The position numbers and the translations under genes are program-made. The notes beneath the pieces are model-generated. The model did no database searches. It had not been told where the DNA came from and was given only the letters and a program-made list of their open reading frames with translations. Positions 21,951 through 30,666 of a stretch of 64,000 nt of DNA are shown here, in pieces. Source of the DNA: Nipponacmea schrenckii (taxonomy: Eukaryota; Mollusca; Gastropoda; Lottiidae); assembly GCA_030562195.1 (NCBI GenBank), contig JAUJPP010000012.1:1054001-1118000 (forward strand), in the 5' to 3' direction. The first letter of the stretch is position 1. Every line of letters starts with the position of its first letter.

Positions 21951-23000
21951 AAAAAGCTTTTTAAAAAGGAACGTAAAATATTTGACGAGTTGATGCAGTC
22001 ATTAAAGGAGCCCAGGCTTGATTTTTAGGTGTCGTTTTGGGCCTTTGTTACATTTAAACAGTCCTCAGAAATAATCAAGCTCTAAGAAAATCGAAAAATA
22101 CCTTGAAATATACCTCAAACAAAAAATTTCACTTTTCATTTTTTTTTTTCGTGCTGTAGGCGGTTGGTCTCCAGTCAGTCTGAAAATTGTGTGTCCTGTT
22201 GACAAAGTCTACAATTAAAAATGCGTTGTAGTCTGTTTATCTAGATCACCGCTATTGCACGACGGAAAGGATAACTCTTTGATTATCAAGACGAAGCGTT
22301 TTCCAATACTGCGGGACGTTCGTAATTTCTTTAGACATTATGATTTTCAAACATGGATAATTATGGATACACATGGATTTGAAGGCTCAAATTTCAAAGG
22401 TAAGCTCTGTAGACTATTTCTGATTAGCTAACCAAAAGATTTCATGTGTTTGAGGCTGTCGGATGATTGTCCGAAACAAATAAAGTCTGGGCCCCTTTAA
22501 AGCAAATTTATGACTACAATGTGCCAACATTCACACTGCACAAGCTCATACAGGACTGCACTAAAATATTATGATAATGATTGTATACGAGTTTAGAATT
22601 TCAATATTGTTGCAAACAAAAGTTGAAATAAAACTAAAGACTCGAAACAAAAATTTGAAACACAAATCTAACGTACCTATTATGGCCGTTCCAATCGACT
22701 CCTAAATTTAAAGTGACAATAAAAATTAGCCACATTTTGTTTTATATAGATAACGCGGACGTTATAGTAAAACAATGACGTGACGTCATAACCTTTAGAA
22801 GCCAAAATTTTAAATGTTGAAAATATTTAAAAATTGTGTTTGTTTTTGAAGGAAAAATTACAATTTTACACTGAAATATTGTTGAATTAACTATTTATTA
22901 TAGGTTATCAGATATCATTGAGTACTATTTATCATTATAAAGTTTTTACAAGTTAAAAGTAGAATACTAATTTTTAAAATTGTTAGTTTATTCTCTACCT
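21951..23000 (+). repeat. Dispersed repeat R1 interrupted by a MITE
   Basis: R1 starts at the AAAATGGTCAAAAAAGCTTT motif and is cut after GATGCAGTCATTAA. It resumes at 22501 with AGCAAATTTATGACTACAAT and ends near 22985. Compared with the uninterrupted copy at 9890-9910, the join is clean apart from one changed base. Confidence 0.85.
22006..22496. mobile_element. TTAA-type MITE (piggyBac-like), 491 bp
   Basis: Ends AGGAGCCCAGGCTT and AAGTCTGGGCCCCT are inverted repeats matching at 12 of 14 positions, each directly bordered by TTAA (22002-22005 and 22497-22500). TTAA duplication is the mark of piggyBac-type transposition. There is no transposase. A fragment of the same family in reverse orientation lies at 41541-41694 with the same end sequence. 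Confidence 0.8.
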
Positions 23001-23356
23001 TTTAACTTTAAAAACAAACTAAAAGCGATTAAAATTCGTGGATGTTTTTATATGGTTTTAGAATGTGTAACACATACCTGATTTAAGATTTAAGAAAATC
23101 TGAGTGTGATAATGCTGAAAATTGAGATAGTAGATTTTGACAGAATCAATTTCCAGGATGGACATTTGTGCTTAGTATTTGGTCTATGTTTTTTTTTTTT
23201 TATTTATTTATTTTTTTTATTTTCGTTAGTTTTTGCGTGTTGTCTTTGGTCTTTTGTCGTTTGTTTGTTTGTCGCTGGCGTTATGCTATAATGCTGTCTA
23301 TGGTCTTTTGTTTTGTTTCTTGGTCTGCTATTGTTTATTACTCGCTAGTCTTGGCG
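23001..23356 (+). repeat. Dispersed repeat R2 up to the gap
   Basis: Includes TTGACAGAATCAATTTCCAG, GGATGGACATTTGTGCTTAG and a T-rich stretch followed by TTTGTTTGTCGCTGGCG. Parallel sequence is at 10386-10530, 41880-42120 and 56878-57095. It is cut by the scaffold gap. Confidence 0.75.
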
Positions 23357-23856
23357 NNNNNNNNNNNNNNNNNNNNNNNNNNNNNNNNNNNNNNNNNNNN
23401 NNNNNNNNNNNNNNNNNNNNNNNNNNNNNNNNNNNNNNNNNNNNNNNNNNNNNNNNNNNNNNNNNNNNNNNNNNNNNNNNNNNNNNNNNNNNNNNNNNNN
23501 NNNNNNNNNNNNNNNNNNNNNNNNNNNNNNNNNNNNNNNNNNNNNNNNNNNNNNNNNNNNNNNNNNNNNNNNNNNNNNNNNNNNNNNNNNNNNNNNNNNN
23601 NNNNNNNNNNNNNNNNNNNNNNNNNNNNNNNNNNNNNNNNNNNNNNNNNNNNNNNNNNNNNNNNNNNNNNNNNNNNNNNNNNNNNNNNNNNNNNNNNNNN
23701 NNNNNNNNNNNNNNNNNNNNNNNNNNNNNNNNNNNNNNNNNNNNNNNNNNNNNNNNNNNNNNNNNNNNNNNNNNNNNNNNNNNNNNNNNNNNNNNNNNNN
23801 NNNNNNNNNNNNNNNNNNNNNNNNNNNNNNNNNNNNNNNNNNNNNNNNNNNNNNNN
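23357..23856. other. Assembly gap, 500 N
   Basis: Exactly 500 N, a placeholder length. The left arm of the central palindrome emerges from it, so the other boundary of the viral block is unknown. Confidence 0.99.
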
Positions 23857-24442
23857 ACAAGACTTCTTAGTAGTTTGAAAAAAGATATCGAAATAGCATT
23901 TTTAAGAAGAAATACGTTTGGGATCAATAACCATCACAGGGGAGAATTTCACATGGCAAGTGACGAATACTACAAAACCAGCAAGATATTTAATACTCGG
24001 TTTCAAAAATTTTCCCAGATTCACAAACGAACAACAAAAACCCTTTTTTAAAGTAGCCGGTGATGAGAACTTTGGTGATCCTAAAATAAAAAGGGTTCAA
24101 GTCCGATTAAATAATGAAAATTATCCCAACATCCCGTTGACAATAGACCCAGATATAAGAGATTTTAATGAGTTGTATAGAAACTATAAGCTTATGAGTG
24201 AATTATTTGGAAATGTGCCACAGTTTAATTATGTCGATTTTGTTTTAAATTATCCTATATTTTGTTTTGATCTCTCTGCTCACAAAGAAGACTTGTTTAA
24301 AACAGGCGTACAGTTATCTGTATACATTGAAAAAACAGCTGGAGATATGGTAGGGTATTGTCTCTTGTTAGAGGAATCTCGTCATATCATAAATATAATG
24401 GATAGAAAGATGAATAGAATTGAAAAAATTTTCTTACTTTAA
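23857..24442 (+). pseudogene. Major capsid protein, C-terminal fragment (left arm, broken)
   Basis: Counterpart of the last 195 or so residues of the gene at 29016-30368. It emerges from the gap and carries compensating frameshifts near 23915 and between about 24000 and 24050. The stop codon is lost by an insertion at about 24425, so the frame reads a few extra residues. It is near-identical to the right arm elsewhere. The breaks may be real decay or unpolished consensus beside the gap. Confidence 0.75.
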
Positions 24443-24444
24443 AA

Positions 24445-24995
24445 ATGAAGCCAGAAGTTTTAGTCCTAAAATTTTAGAATCAATCGAAAGCGGGAAACCG
24501 AAAACAATTACTTATAATGGTATAAAGATACGCATTTCACAATCAATTATTAACAAACTAAAAAATCATAAAGTACTGGACAATATCAATTATGATGAAA
24601 TAGACAAGCAAGCTAAAGAAGGGGGGTTTCTTTTCTTCTCCCTTTAAATTTTTCGGAGGATTAGCAGCTGCAGGTGCTGTTGCCGGTGGGGCAAGTGGTA
24701 TAGCTTCAGGGGTTTAATAAGAAAAAAGCGAAGAGCTGCAAACAGAGAAAAACGTAGACATAATTAGAAATGGAAAAATTAGCAAAGGTTCGGTTTAAGG
24801 ATATCTTAGCAAGTGTTAAACAATTCAATCACGCAACCAAGAAAACAGTAAAAGAAGGTTGTCTAAATTAATTGATCAAATCGATACGGGTGAAACTGAA
24901 ATTCAAAAAGAAGGAGAGGGATTAATACTTAATCACATTCGCAGTGGGATGGTTTGTATCTTTCAAAATATAAAGGTGTATTAAATCCTCATTAA
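24445..24995 (+). pseudogene. Membrane-segment protein (left arm, multiple frameshifts)
   Basis: Counterpart of 28442-28999. It opens normally (MKPE) after a TTTAAAAATG context. Indels near 24625-24655, 24710-24735, 24760, 24790, 24858 and 24950 break the frame. The hydrophobic glycine-alanine segment is split by the first group. No functional product is expected from this copy. Confidence 0.75.
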
Positions 24996-24997
24996 AA

Positions 24998-25740
24998 ATG
25001 GCTGCAAAATTCAAACATTCAGATAGGTTTCCACAAAATCCAATGTTAATGTGTATTGTTGGTCAATCAGGATCAGGAAAAACTCCCTCTTATTTAAGAT
25101 GTTAACAACACCCAAATTATTAGATTTTAATTCCCTATATATCTATACATCAACTCCAGATCAATTATATTATCAATTTCTAAAAGGTTTAGAATATTTA
25201 CAAAAAGATGATATACAGCAAATATTTAATATTTATGAAAATGATGAAGATATTCAAAATGATAAAACTCCTGAAGAATTTATAAATTATTGTATAAAAG
25301 AAAGCAATCCATCATTAACTCCTACAGATATTCAAGTTTTACTAACCAAAAATGTGAATGATTTAGATTTGTCTAATATCGACAAGAAAAGGAAAAACCT
25401 GATCATTTTCGATGACTGTGTAGCACAATCAAACCAAACAGTTCAACAAGAATTCTTTACTAAAGGAAGACATCACAATTGTCATTGTATATACCAATCT
25501 CAATCATTTTATGGAATGGATGCAATGTTTATAAGAAAGAACGCTAATTGTTTTATTTTGTTTGAATTAAACGATAAAGATTTATCTCAAATACTCCAAT
25601 CAATAATTCATGGTATGGAGAAAGATGAATTTAAAAAACTTTGTAGAAGACAATGGAACAATCCTGACGACCATGGATATATCTTTGTTAATACAAGAAA
25701 ACCAGCTGGACAAAAAGTTATGACAAATATTTGTAATTAA
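24998..25740 (+). pseudogene. Packaging ATPase (left arm, broken after Walker A)
   Basis: Counterpart of 27696-28439. The start and the Walker A loop (GQSGSGKT) are present. One base is missing at about 25085, immediately after the loop, which shifts the frame; the rest is intact in the other frame to the natural stop. This is the indel closest to the axis, and everything between it and the axis is open. Confidence 0.8.
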
Positions 25741-25742
25741 AA

Positions 25743-26561
25743 ATGACAGATTGGAATAAAATATTAAAGAGAAATAAAGATTACATTAAAACTAAAGATA
25801 AAATAAAATCTAAAATTGAAGATAGAAGATTATCACAAATGGGAATGGAGGAGAGTTTATCAACTTTATTTAAGCCTCTATTAAAACAACAAGAAAATAC
25901 TCCACCTCCTGCTATAGAAAATGCCCCACCTCCTGCTATAGAAAATGCCCCAGAAAATGAATTTATTATAAAATCACTTGATGATATAAAACGATATTTT
26001 TCAAATTCTGACCCATCATTAGCTAAATCTATTACACCAGTTGTAGATGATTATGGGTTATTGTTTAATGGTTATAGAATATTGTTTGATCCTCGAGCCC
26101 CTCAATTTAAAATAGATACAAAACCCTTTATATATAAATTAACACACGGAATAATAGATTTGATGAACGGAGGGGACATTGCCATCGCAAATTACATTGA
26201 TTTAATCGAATATTATAAAATTTTAATCCATACTAAAAAGACAGGGCCCTCAACAAACAGAATGAAAGAAGTTGAGCTACATATAAAAGCTATGCGTGAC
26301 GCTCATGAATCAGATGAATATTGGGAAGGAAGTCCAATCATAGAAGAAATAGATGATTTCTATGATTTGGTAACTGGTGAAGGCATAACTTTTTTATCCG
26401 ATGATCCCGAACAATTACTTAACAGGCTTAATGTAATTATTGAAGCAATGAAACATGGACATCAATCTGATTCAAATGAAATCCACGCTATTTTAAAAAG
26501 ATTATTAGAAAAGGGAATTATAAATAAAGACGATTATATTAATGTTGTAAAAAATGGATGA
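25743..26561 (+). CDS. Capsid-module protein of unknown role (left-arm copy, intact)
   Basis: 272 residues, one fewer than the right-arm copy (26871-27692), which has an extra glutamine in a short Q run. A handful of other substitutions, among them I/L, S/N and N/D changes, separate the two. The start follows the ATPase stop by two bases (TAAAAATG). The middle carries a short proline repeat (TPPPAIENAPPPAIENAP). The remainder is charged and probably helical. I do not recognise the family. Its intact frame beside broken neighbours shows that the left-arm damage is concentrated on the gap side. Confidence 0.7.
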   Translation: MTDWNKILKRNKDYIKTKDKIKSKIEDRRLSQMGMEESLSTLFKPLLKQQENTPPPAIENAPPPAIENAPENEFIIKSLDDIKRYFSNSDPSLAKSITPVVDDYGLLFNGYRILFDPRAPQFKIDTKPFIYKLTHGIIDLMNGGDIAIANYIDLIEYYKILIHTKKTGPSTNRMKEVELHIKAMRDAHESDEYWEGSPIIEEIDDFYDLVTGEGITFLSDDPEQLLNRLNVIIEAMKHGHQSDSNEIHAILKRLLEKGIINKDDYINVVKNG

Positions 26562-26714
26562 GGAGTTTTTCATAATAACATCTAAGTCCTCGAAAATAAG
26601 ATTAACCTTAGATTATGAATGTGAACTCGATCCAAATAAAAACTATAAGTTAGGACTAAAATATTTTTCAGTTTACAATTCAATAAGAAATGTTAGTGAA
26701 CAGAATAACCAATT
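26554..26714 (+). pseudogene. Start of a sixth capsid-module gene, cut at the palindrome axis (left copy)
   Basis: Overlaps the end of the preceding gene by eight bases (GTAAAAAATGGATGA). It encodes MDEEFFIITSKSSKIRL and about 35 more residues including the YKLGLKYF and YNSI segments, then meets the axis and reads into its own complement. The beginning resembles putative minor capsid or penton-like proteins of Polinton-type elements, in which a short strand-rich N-terminus with a Y-x-(L/I)-G-L and YNSI pattern occurs. That is family knowledge recalled without a search. Confidence 0.5.
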
Positions 26715-26717
26715 GAA

Positions 26718-26878
26718 AATTGGTTATTCTGTTCACTAACATTTCTTATTGAATTGTAAACTGAAAAATATTTTAGTCCTAACTTATAGTTTTTATTTGG
26801 ATCGAGTTCACATTCATAATCTAAGGTTAATCTTATTTTCGAGGACTTAGATGTTATTATGAAAAACTCCTCATCCAT
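26718..26878 (-). pseudogene. Start of the sixth capsid-module gene, cut at the axis (right copy)
   Basis: Mirror image of 26554-26714, with the same 53 or so codons and the same cut. Both copies stop at one coordinate because the palindrome begins there, so the inversion junction lies inside this gene and the rest of it is absent from both arms. A penton-like identity is tentative. Confidence 0.5.
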
Positions 26879-27692
26879 TTTTTACAACATCAATATAATC
26901 GTCTTTATTTATAATTCCCTTTTCTAATAATCTTTTTAAAATAGCGTGGATTTCATTTGAATCAGATTGATGTCCATGTTTCATTGCTTCAATAATTACA
27001 TTAAGCCTGTTAAGTAATTGTTCGGGATCATCGGATAAAAAAGTTATGCCTTCACCAGTTACCAAATCATAGAAATCATCTATTTCTTCTATGATTGGAC
27101 TTCCTTCCCAATATTCATCTGATTCATGAGCGTCACGCATAGCTTTTATATGTAGCTCAACTTCTTTCATTCTGTTTGTTGAGGGCCCTGTCTTTTTAGT
27201 ATGGATTAAAATTTTATAATATTCGATTAAATCAATGTAATTTGCGATGGCAATGTCCCCTCCGTTCATCAAATCTATTATTCCGTGTGTTAATTTATAT
27301 ATAAAGGGTTTTGTATCTATTTTAAATTGAGGGGCTCGAGGATCAAACAATATTCTATAACCATTAAACAATAACCCATAATCATCTACAACTGGTGTAA
27401 TAGATTTAGCTAATGATGGGTCAGAATTTGAAAAATATCGTTTTATATCATCAAGTGATTTTATAATAAATTCATTTTCTGGGGCATTTTCTATAGCAGG
27501 AGGTGGGGCATTTTCTATAGCAGGAGGTGGAGTATTTTCTTGTTGTTGTTTTAATAGAGGTTTAAATAAAGTTGATAAATTCTCCTCCATTCCCATTTGC
27601 GATAATCTTCTATCTTCAATTTTAGATTTTAATTTATCTTTAGTTTTAATGTAATCTTTATTTCTCTTTAATATTTTATTCCAATCAGTCAT
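26871..27692 (-). CDS. Capsid-module protein of unknown role, 273 residues
   Basis: Starts in the context ATTAAAAAATG three bases after the ATPase stop and overlaps the next start by eight bases, as in a compact viral gene cluster. Residues 1-50 are basic and charged (KRNKDYIKTKDK). Residues 50-70 are a proline-rich double repeat (NTPPPAIENAPPPAIENAP). From residue 75 on the chain is a mixed, probably helical region containing DIKRYFSN, GLLFNGYRILFDP and a C-terminal LKRLLEKGIINKDDYI. There is no signal peptide or membrane span. The position between packaging ATPase and penton-like gene suggests a structural or scaffolding part, but I cannot name it. Confidence 0.75.
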   Translation of the reverse strand: MTDWNKILKRNKDYIKTKDKLKSKIEDRRLSQMGMEENLSTLFKPLLKQQQENTPPPAIENAPPPAIENAPENEFIIKSLDDIKRYFSNSDPSLAKSITPVVDDYGLLFNGYRILFDPRAPQFKIDTKPFIYKLTHGIIDLMNGGDIAIANYIDLIEYYKILIHTKKTGPSTNRMKEVELHIKAMRDAHESDEYWEGSPIIEEIDDFYDLVTGEGITFLSDDPEQLLNRLNVIIEAMKHGHQSDSNEIHAILKRLLEKGIINKDDYIDVVKNG

Positions 27693-27695
27693 TTT

Positions 27696-28439
27696 TTAAT
27701 TGCAAATATTTGTCATAACTTTTTGTCCAGCTGGTTTTCTTGTATTAACAAAGATATATCCATGATCGTCAGGATTGTTCCATTGTCTTCTACAAAGTTT
27801 TTTAAATTCATCTTTCTCCATACCATGAATTATTGATTGGAGTATTTGAGATAAATCTTTATCGTTTAATTCAAACAAAATAAAACAATTAGCGTTCTTT
27901 CTTATAAACATTGCATCCATTCCATAAAATGATTGAGATTGGTATATACAATGACAATTGTGATGTCTTCCTTTAGTAAAGAATTCTTGTTGAACTGTTT
28001 GGTTTGATTGTGCTACACAGTCATCGAAAATGATCAGGTTTTTCCTTTTCTTGTCGATATTAGACAAATCTAAATCATTCACATTTTTGGTTAGTAAAAC
28101 TTGAATATCTGTAGGAGTTAATGATGGATTGCTTTCTTTTATACAATAATTTATAAATTCTTCAGGAGTTTTATCATTTTGAATATCTTCATCATTTTCA
28201 TAAATATTAAATATTTGCTGTATATCATCTTTTTGTAAATATTCTAAACCTTTTAGAAATTGATAATATAATTGATCTGGAGTTGATGTATAGATATATA
28301 GGGAATTAAAATCTAATAATTTGGGTGTTGTTAACATCTTAAATAAGAGGTGAGTTTTTCCTGATCCTGATTGACCAACAATACACATTAACATTGGATT
28401 TTGTGGAAACCTATCTGAATGTTTGAATTTTGCAGCCAT
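27696..28439 (-). CDS. A32/FtsK-HerA type genome-packaging ATPase
   Basis: 247 residues, complete. Walker A is GQSGSGKT at residues 22-29, only 21 residues from the start. Walker B is NLIIFDD around 134-140, with the acidic pair expected of this superfamily. About 25 residues further is the pattern RHHNCHCIYQSQ, matching the R-H-x-N-x(3)-I-Y-x-S-Q signature after Walker B in A32-like packaging ATPases of Polintons, adintoviruses and large DNA viruses. These enzymes drive DNA into the preformed capsid. It starts in ATTAAAAATG two bases after the upstream gene's stop. Length is normal for the group. Together with the capsid gene upstream it is the strongest evidence that the block is viral. The left-arm copy is frameshifted just after Walker A. 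Confidence 0.85.
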   Translation of the reverse strand: MAAKFKHSDRFPQNPMLMCIVGQSGSGKTHLLFKMLTTPKLLDFNSLYIYTSTPDQLYYQFLKGLEYLQKDDIQQIFNIYENDEDIQNDKTPEEFINYCIKESNPSLTPTDIQVLLTKNVNDLDLSNIDKKRKNLIIFDDCVAQSNQTVQQEFFTKGRHHNCHCIYQSQSFYGMDAMFIRKNANCFILFELNDKDLSQILQSIIHGMEKDEFKKLCRRQWNNPDDHGYIFVNTRKPAGQKVMTNICN

Positions 28440-28441
28440 TT

Positions 28442-28999
28442 TTAATGAGGATTTAATACACCTTTATATTTTGAAAGATACAAACCATCACCACTGCGAA
28501 TGTGATTAAGTATTAATCCCTCTCCTTCTTTTTGAATTTCAGTTTCACCCGTATCGATTTGATCAATTAATTTAGACAATCCTTCTTTTACTGTTTTCTT
28601 GGTTGCGTGATTGAATTGTTTAACACTTGCTAAGATATCCTTAATGCCTGAACCTTTTGCTAATTTTTCCATTTCTAAGTTATGTCTACGTTTTTCTCTG
28701 TTTGCAGCATCTTCTGCTTTTTTCTTATTAACCGCTGAAGCTATACCACTTGCCCCACCGGCAACAGCACCTGCAGCTGCTAATCCTCCGAAAATTAATG
28801 GGAGAAGAAACAGAAACCCACCTTCTTTAGCTTGCTTGTCTATTTCATCATAATTGATATTGTCCAGTACTTTATGATTTTTTAGTTTGTTAATAATTGA
28901 TTGTGAAATGCGTATCTTTATACCATTATAAGTAATTGTTTTCGGTTTCCCGCTTTCGATTGATTCTAATATTTTAGCGACTAAAACTTCTGGCTTCAT
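28442..28999 (-). CDS. Small capsid-associated protein with a hydrophobic glycine-alanine segment
   Basis: The frame opens at 29023, but I choose the ATG at 28999 (185 residues) because only it has the TTTAAAAATG context shared by its neighbours and does not overlap the capsid gene. The N-terminal 60 residues are basic, with GIKIRISQSIINKLKNHK. A 30-residue apolar segment follows (FLLPLIFGGLAAAGAVAGG), probably a membrane-active helix. A charged helix KKKAEDAANREKRRHNLEME comes next, then a C-terminal half with GEGLILN and GDGLYL. Placed between major capsid and ATPase, it may be a minor capsid or membrane-penetration protein like adenovirus pVI or pX in role; this is inference from position and composition. 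Confidence 0.65.
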   Translation of the reverse strand: MKPEVLVAKILESIESGKPKTITYNGIKIRISQSIINKLKNHKVLDNINYDEIDKQAKEGGFLFLLPLIFGGLAAAGAVAGGASGIASAVNKKKAEDAANREKRRHNLEMEKLAKGSGIKDILASVKQFNHATKKTVKEGLSKLIDQIDTGETEIQKEGEGLILNHIRSGDGLYLSKYKGVLNPH

Positions 29000-29015
29000 T
29001 TTTAAAGTAAGAAAT

Positions 29016-30368
29016 TTATTCAATTCTATTCATCTTTCTATCCATTATATTTATGATATGACGAGATTCCTCTAACAAGAGACAATACCCTACCATATCT
29101 CCAGCTGTTTTTTCAATGTATACAGACAACTGTACGCCTGTTTTAAACAAGTCTTCTTTGTGAGCAGAGAGATCAAAACAAAATATAGGATAATTTAAAA
29201 CAAAATCGACATAATTAAACTGTGGCACATTTCCAAATAATTCACTCATAAGCTTATAGTTTCTATACAACTCATTAAAATCTCTTATATCTGGGTCTAT
29301 TGTCAACGGGATGTTGGGATAATTTTCATTATTTAATCGGACTTGAACCCTTTTTATTTTAGGATCACCAAAGTTTTCATCACCGGCTACTTTAAAAAGG
29401 TTGTTGTTGTTCGTTTGTGAATCTGGAAGATTTTTGAAACCGAGTATTAAATATCTTGCTGGTTTTGTAGTATTCGTCACTTGCCATGTGAAATTCTCCC
29501 CTGTGATGGTTATTGATCCAATCGTATTTCTTCTTAAAAATGCTATTTCGATATCTTTTTTCAAACTACTAAGAAGTCTTGTTTCTACTTCGATTGTTGG
29601 GGTTATTACTGGGACATATAATTGAATATTGGTTATTTCTAATTTAGCATTTGAATTGTCTTCTCCAAAAAATATTCTATCGTTATTTATTAATCTTTGA
29701 AGATGGATTTTGAAGGGTAGACCAATGTAAACTTTTCTGTGTTCAAGTAAACCAAATAAGGGATAGAGGGGCCAGTTTATGTAAGAAATCCACCTATTCC
29801 CAACACGCTTATTGTAAAATACCACCCTCTTTTTGAACCCTTCATTATTTTGAAATTTTGTGATATTGGCCAAATTGATAACAGCGGTTCTAACTGCCGC
29901 TTCATTGGCATCAGCTGCTACATTTTCTTGTTGAGATTGTACTCCCCCATCTCCAGTATCTGGTATCCAACCTGATGATGTGGTATAATCTTTTGGATAA
30001 AGTAATGTTTTCAATATAGTGTCAAATTCGCCTGGGTGTTTGATTGTTTCAATCGTATTTGAACCGGCTTCTAAAACCATTTCACTGAATAAAGAGGGGA
30101 AGAAATTGTTTTCCAGGCTAAGGTTCTGTTGAGGCACACGATTTTGGTTGGGCGTTCCGTCTTTAATTTTGAAATCACAGCGGAAGTAAGCGTCGGAAAG
30201 AAGTAGCCAATTGGACAATGAATTGATTTCAAACGTAACTCTACCCCCGTCATTAATCTGACTTTTGGACCCGACGGTGGGGGATATAATGATGTAGTCT
30301 TCTTTTTTCTTATTGAATGTATATTCTATTGGTTCATAAAGTTGAAAGATTGGATCAAGTTTTGCCAT
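29016..30368 (-). CDS. Putative major capsid protein (double jelly-roll type), 450 residues
   Basis: Complete frame starting in ATTAAAAATGGC. The N-terminus (MAKLDPIFQLYEPIEYTF) and the early FEINSLSNWLLLSDAYFRCD resemble the family of large proteins found beside packaging ATPases in Polinton/adintovirus-like elements of invertebrates. Other landmarks are FFPSLFSEMVLEAGSNTIE with HPGEF (about residues 90-115), WPLYPLFGLLEHRKVYIGLP (about 200-220) and, near the end, a strand pair ending VQLSVYIEKTAGDMVGYCLL. It is rich in beta-prone and aromatic residues and has no membrane span. It is the largest gene of the module and comes first after a small protein, fitting a hexon-like role. Structure prediction would be decisive. 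The left-arm copy survives only as the last 195 or so residues, with frameshifts. Confidence 0.65.
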   Translation of the reverse strand: MAKLDPIFQLYEPIEYTFNKKKEDYIIISPTVGSKSQINDGGRVTFEINSLSNWLLLSDAYFRCDFKIKDGTPNQNRVPQQNLSLENNFFPSLFSEMVLEAGSNTIETIKHPGEFDTILKTLLYPKDYTTSSGWIPDTGDGGVQSQQENVAADANEAAVRTAVINLANITKFQNNEGFKKRVVFYNKRVGNRWISYINWPLYPLFGLLEHRKVYIGLPFKIHLQRLINNDRIFFGEDNSNAKLEITNIQLYVPVITPTIEVETRLLSSLKKDIEIAFLRRNTIGSITITGENFTWQVTNTTKPARYLILGFKNLPDSQTNNNNLFKVAGDENFGDPKIKRVQVRLNNENYPNIPLTIDPDIRDFNELYRNYKLMSELFGNVPQFNYVDFVLNYPIFCFDLSAHKEDLFKTGVQLSVYIEKTAGDMVGYCLLLEESRHIINIMDRKMNRIE

Positions 30369-30390
30369 TTTTAATAACAGGATTTAGACC

Positions 30391-30666
30391 TTATCCCAAC
30401 ACCTTAAATCCTTTACCTTGTTTCGCTTTTTGTCTAAGTTCTCTTATTTTGCGCAATTCATCTAATTCATTTTTTTGTTGGACAGATTTGCTAATTGAAC
30501 TCGCTGCCTGCCCTACTGAAGATATAGCTTTTGCCCCCGAGGATATAATGTCTTTGTTTTTAGTTACAAAAGAAGTAACCTTTGGTATAAGGGACATCAA
30601 TCCAGAGAAGAAACCATCTCCAGTGTAATTGAACTTTTCCTTTTCATGTTTTAAAATCAATCCCAT
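30391..30666 (-). CDS. Small amphipathic capsid-module protein, 91 residues
   Basis: The start is taken at 30666 (MGLILKHEKEKF) because it follows ATTAAAAAT; an upstream ATG at 30705 would add 13 apolar residues. After YTGDGFFSGL comes a long alternating apolar-polar stretch (SLIPKVTSFVTKNKDIISSG, then SVGQAASSISKSV), which predicts an amphipathic helix. A charged coiled-coil-like tail follows (QQKNELDELRKIRELRQK). The end is GKGFKVLG. A G-x-G-F-F motif with an amphipathic helix occurs in small membrane-lytic or core proteins of adenovirus-like viruses. The function is inferred. The stop lies 22 bases before the capsid gene. It is the first gene of the module. Confidence 0.6.
   Translation of the reverse strand: MGLILKHEKEKFNYTGDGFFSGLMSLIPKVTSFVTKNKDIISSGAKAISSVGQAASSISKSVQQKNELDELRKIRELRQKAKQGKGFKVLG

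Larger units (their letters stand above)
23857..29577. repeat. Giant palindrome, arms of about 2.86 kb
   Basis: Positions x and about 53432 minus x are complementary over the whole stretch. The axis is CCAATT-GAA-AATTGG, with a loop of only three bases at 26715-26717. The arms are close to 99 percent identical near the axis. They differ there by real substitutions (for example ACA/ACT, TCA/TCG, AGT/AAT codons) and one extra CAA codon in the right arm. Beyond about 25085 towards the gap the left arm carries many single-base indels. The left arm stops at the gap; the right arm continues uniquely to about 30.7 kb. Confidence 0.95.

Noticed and set aside
23168..24051. Long frames spanning the N gap
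   Set aside because: Unknown bases create artificial open frames; only the part after 23857 has meaning.
28611..28853. Plus-strand 80-codon frame in the right arm
   Set aside because: Antisense of the membrane-segment protein gene; composition mirrors it.
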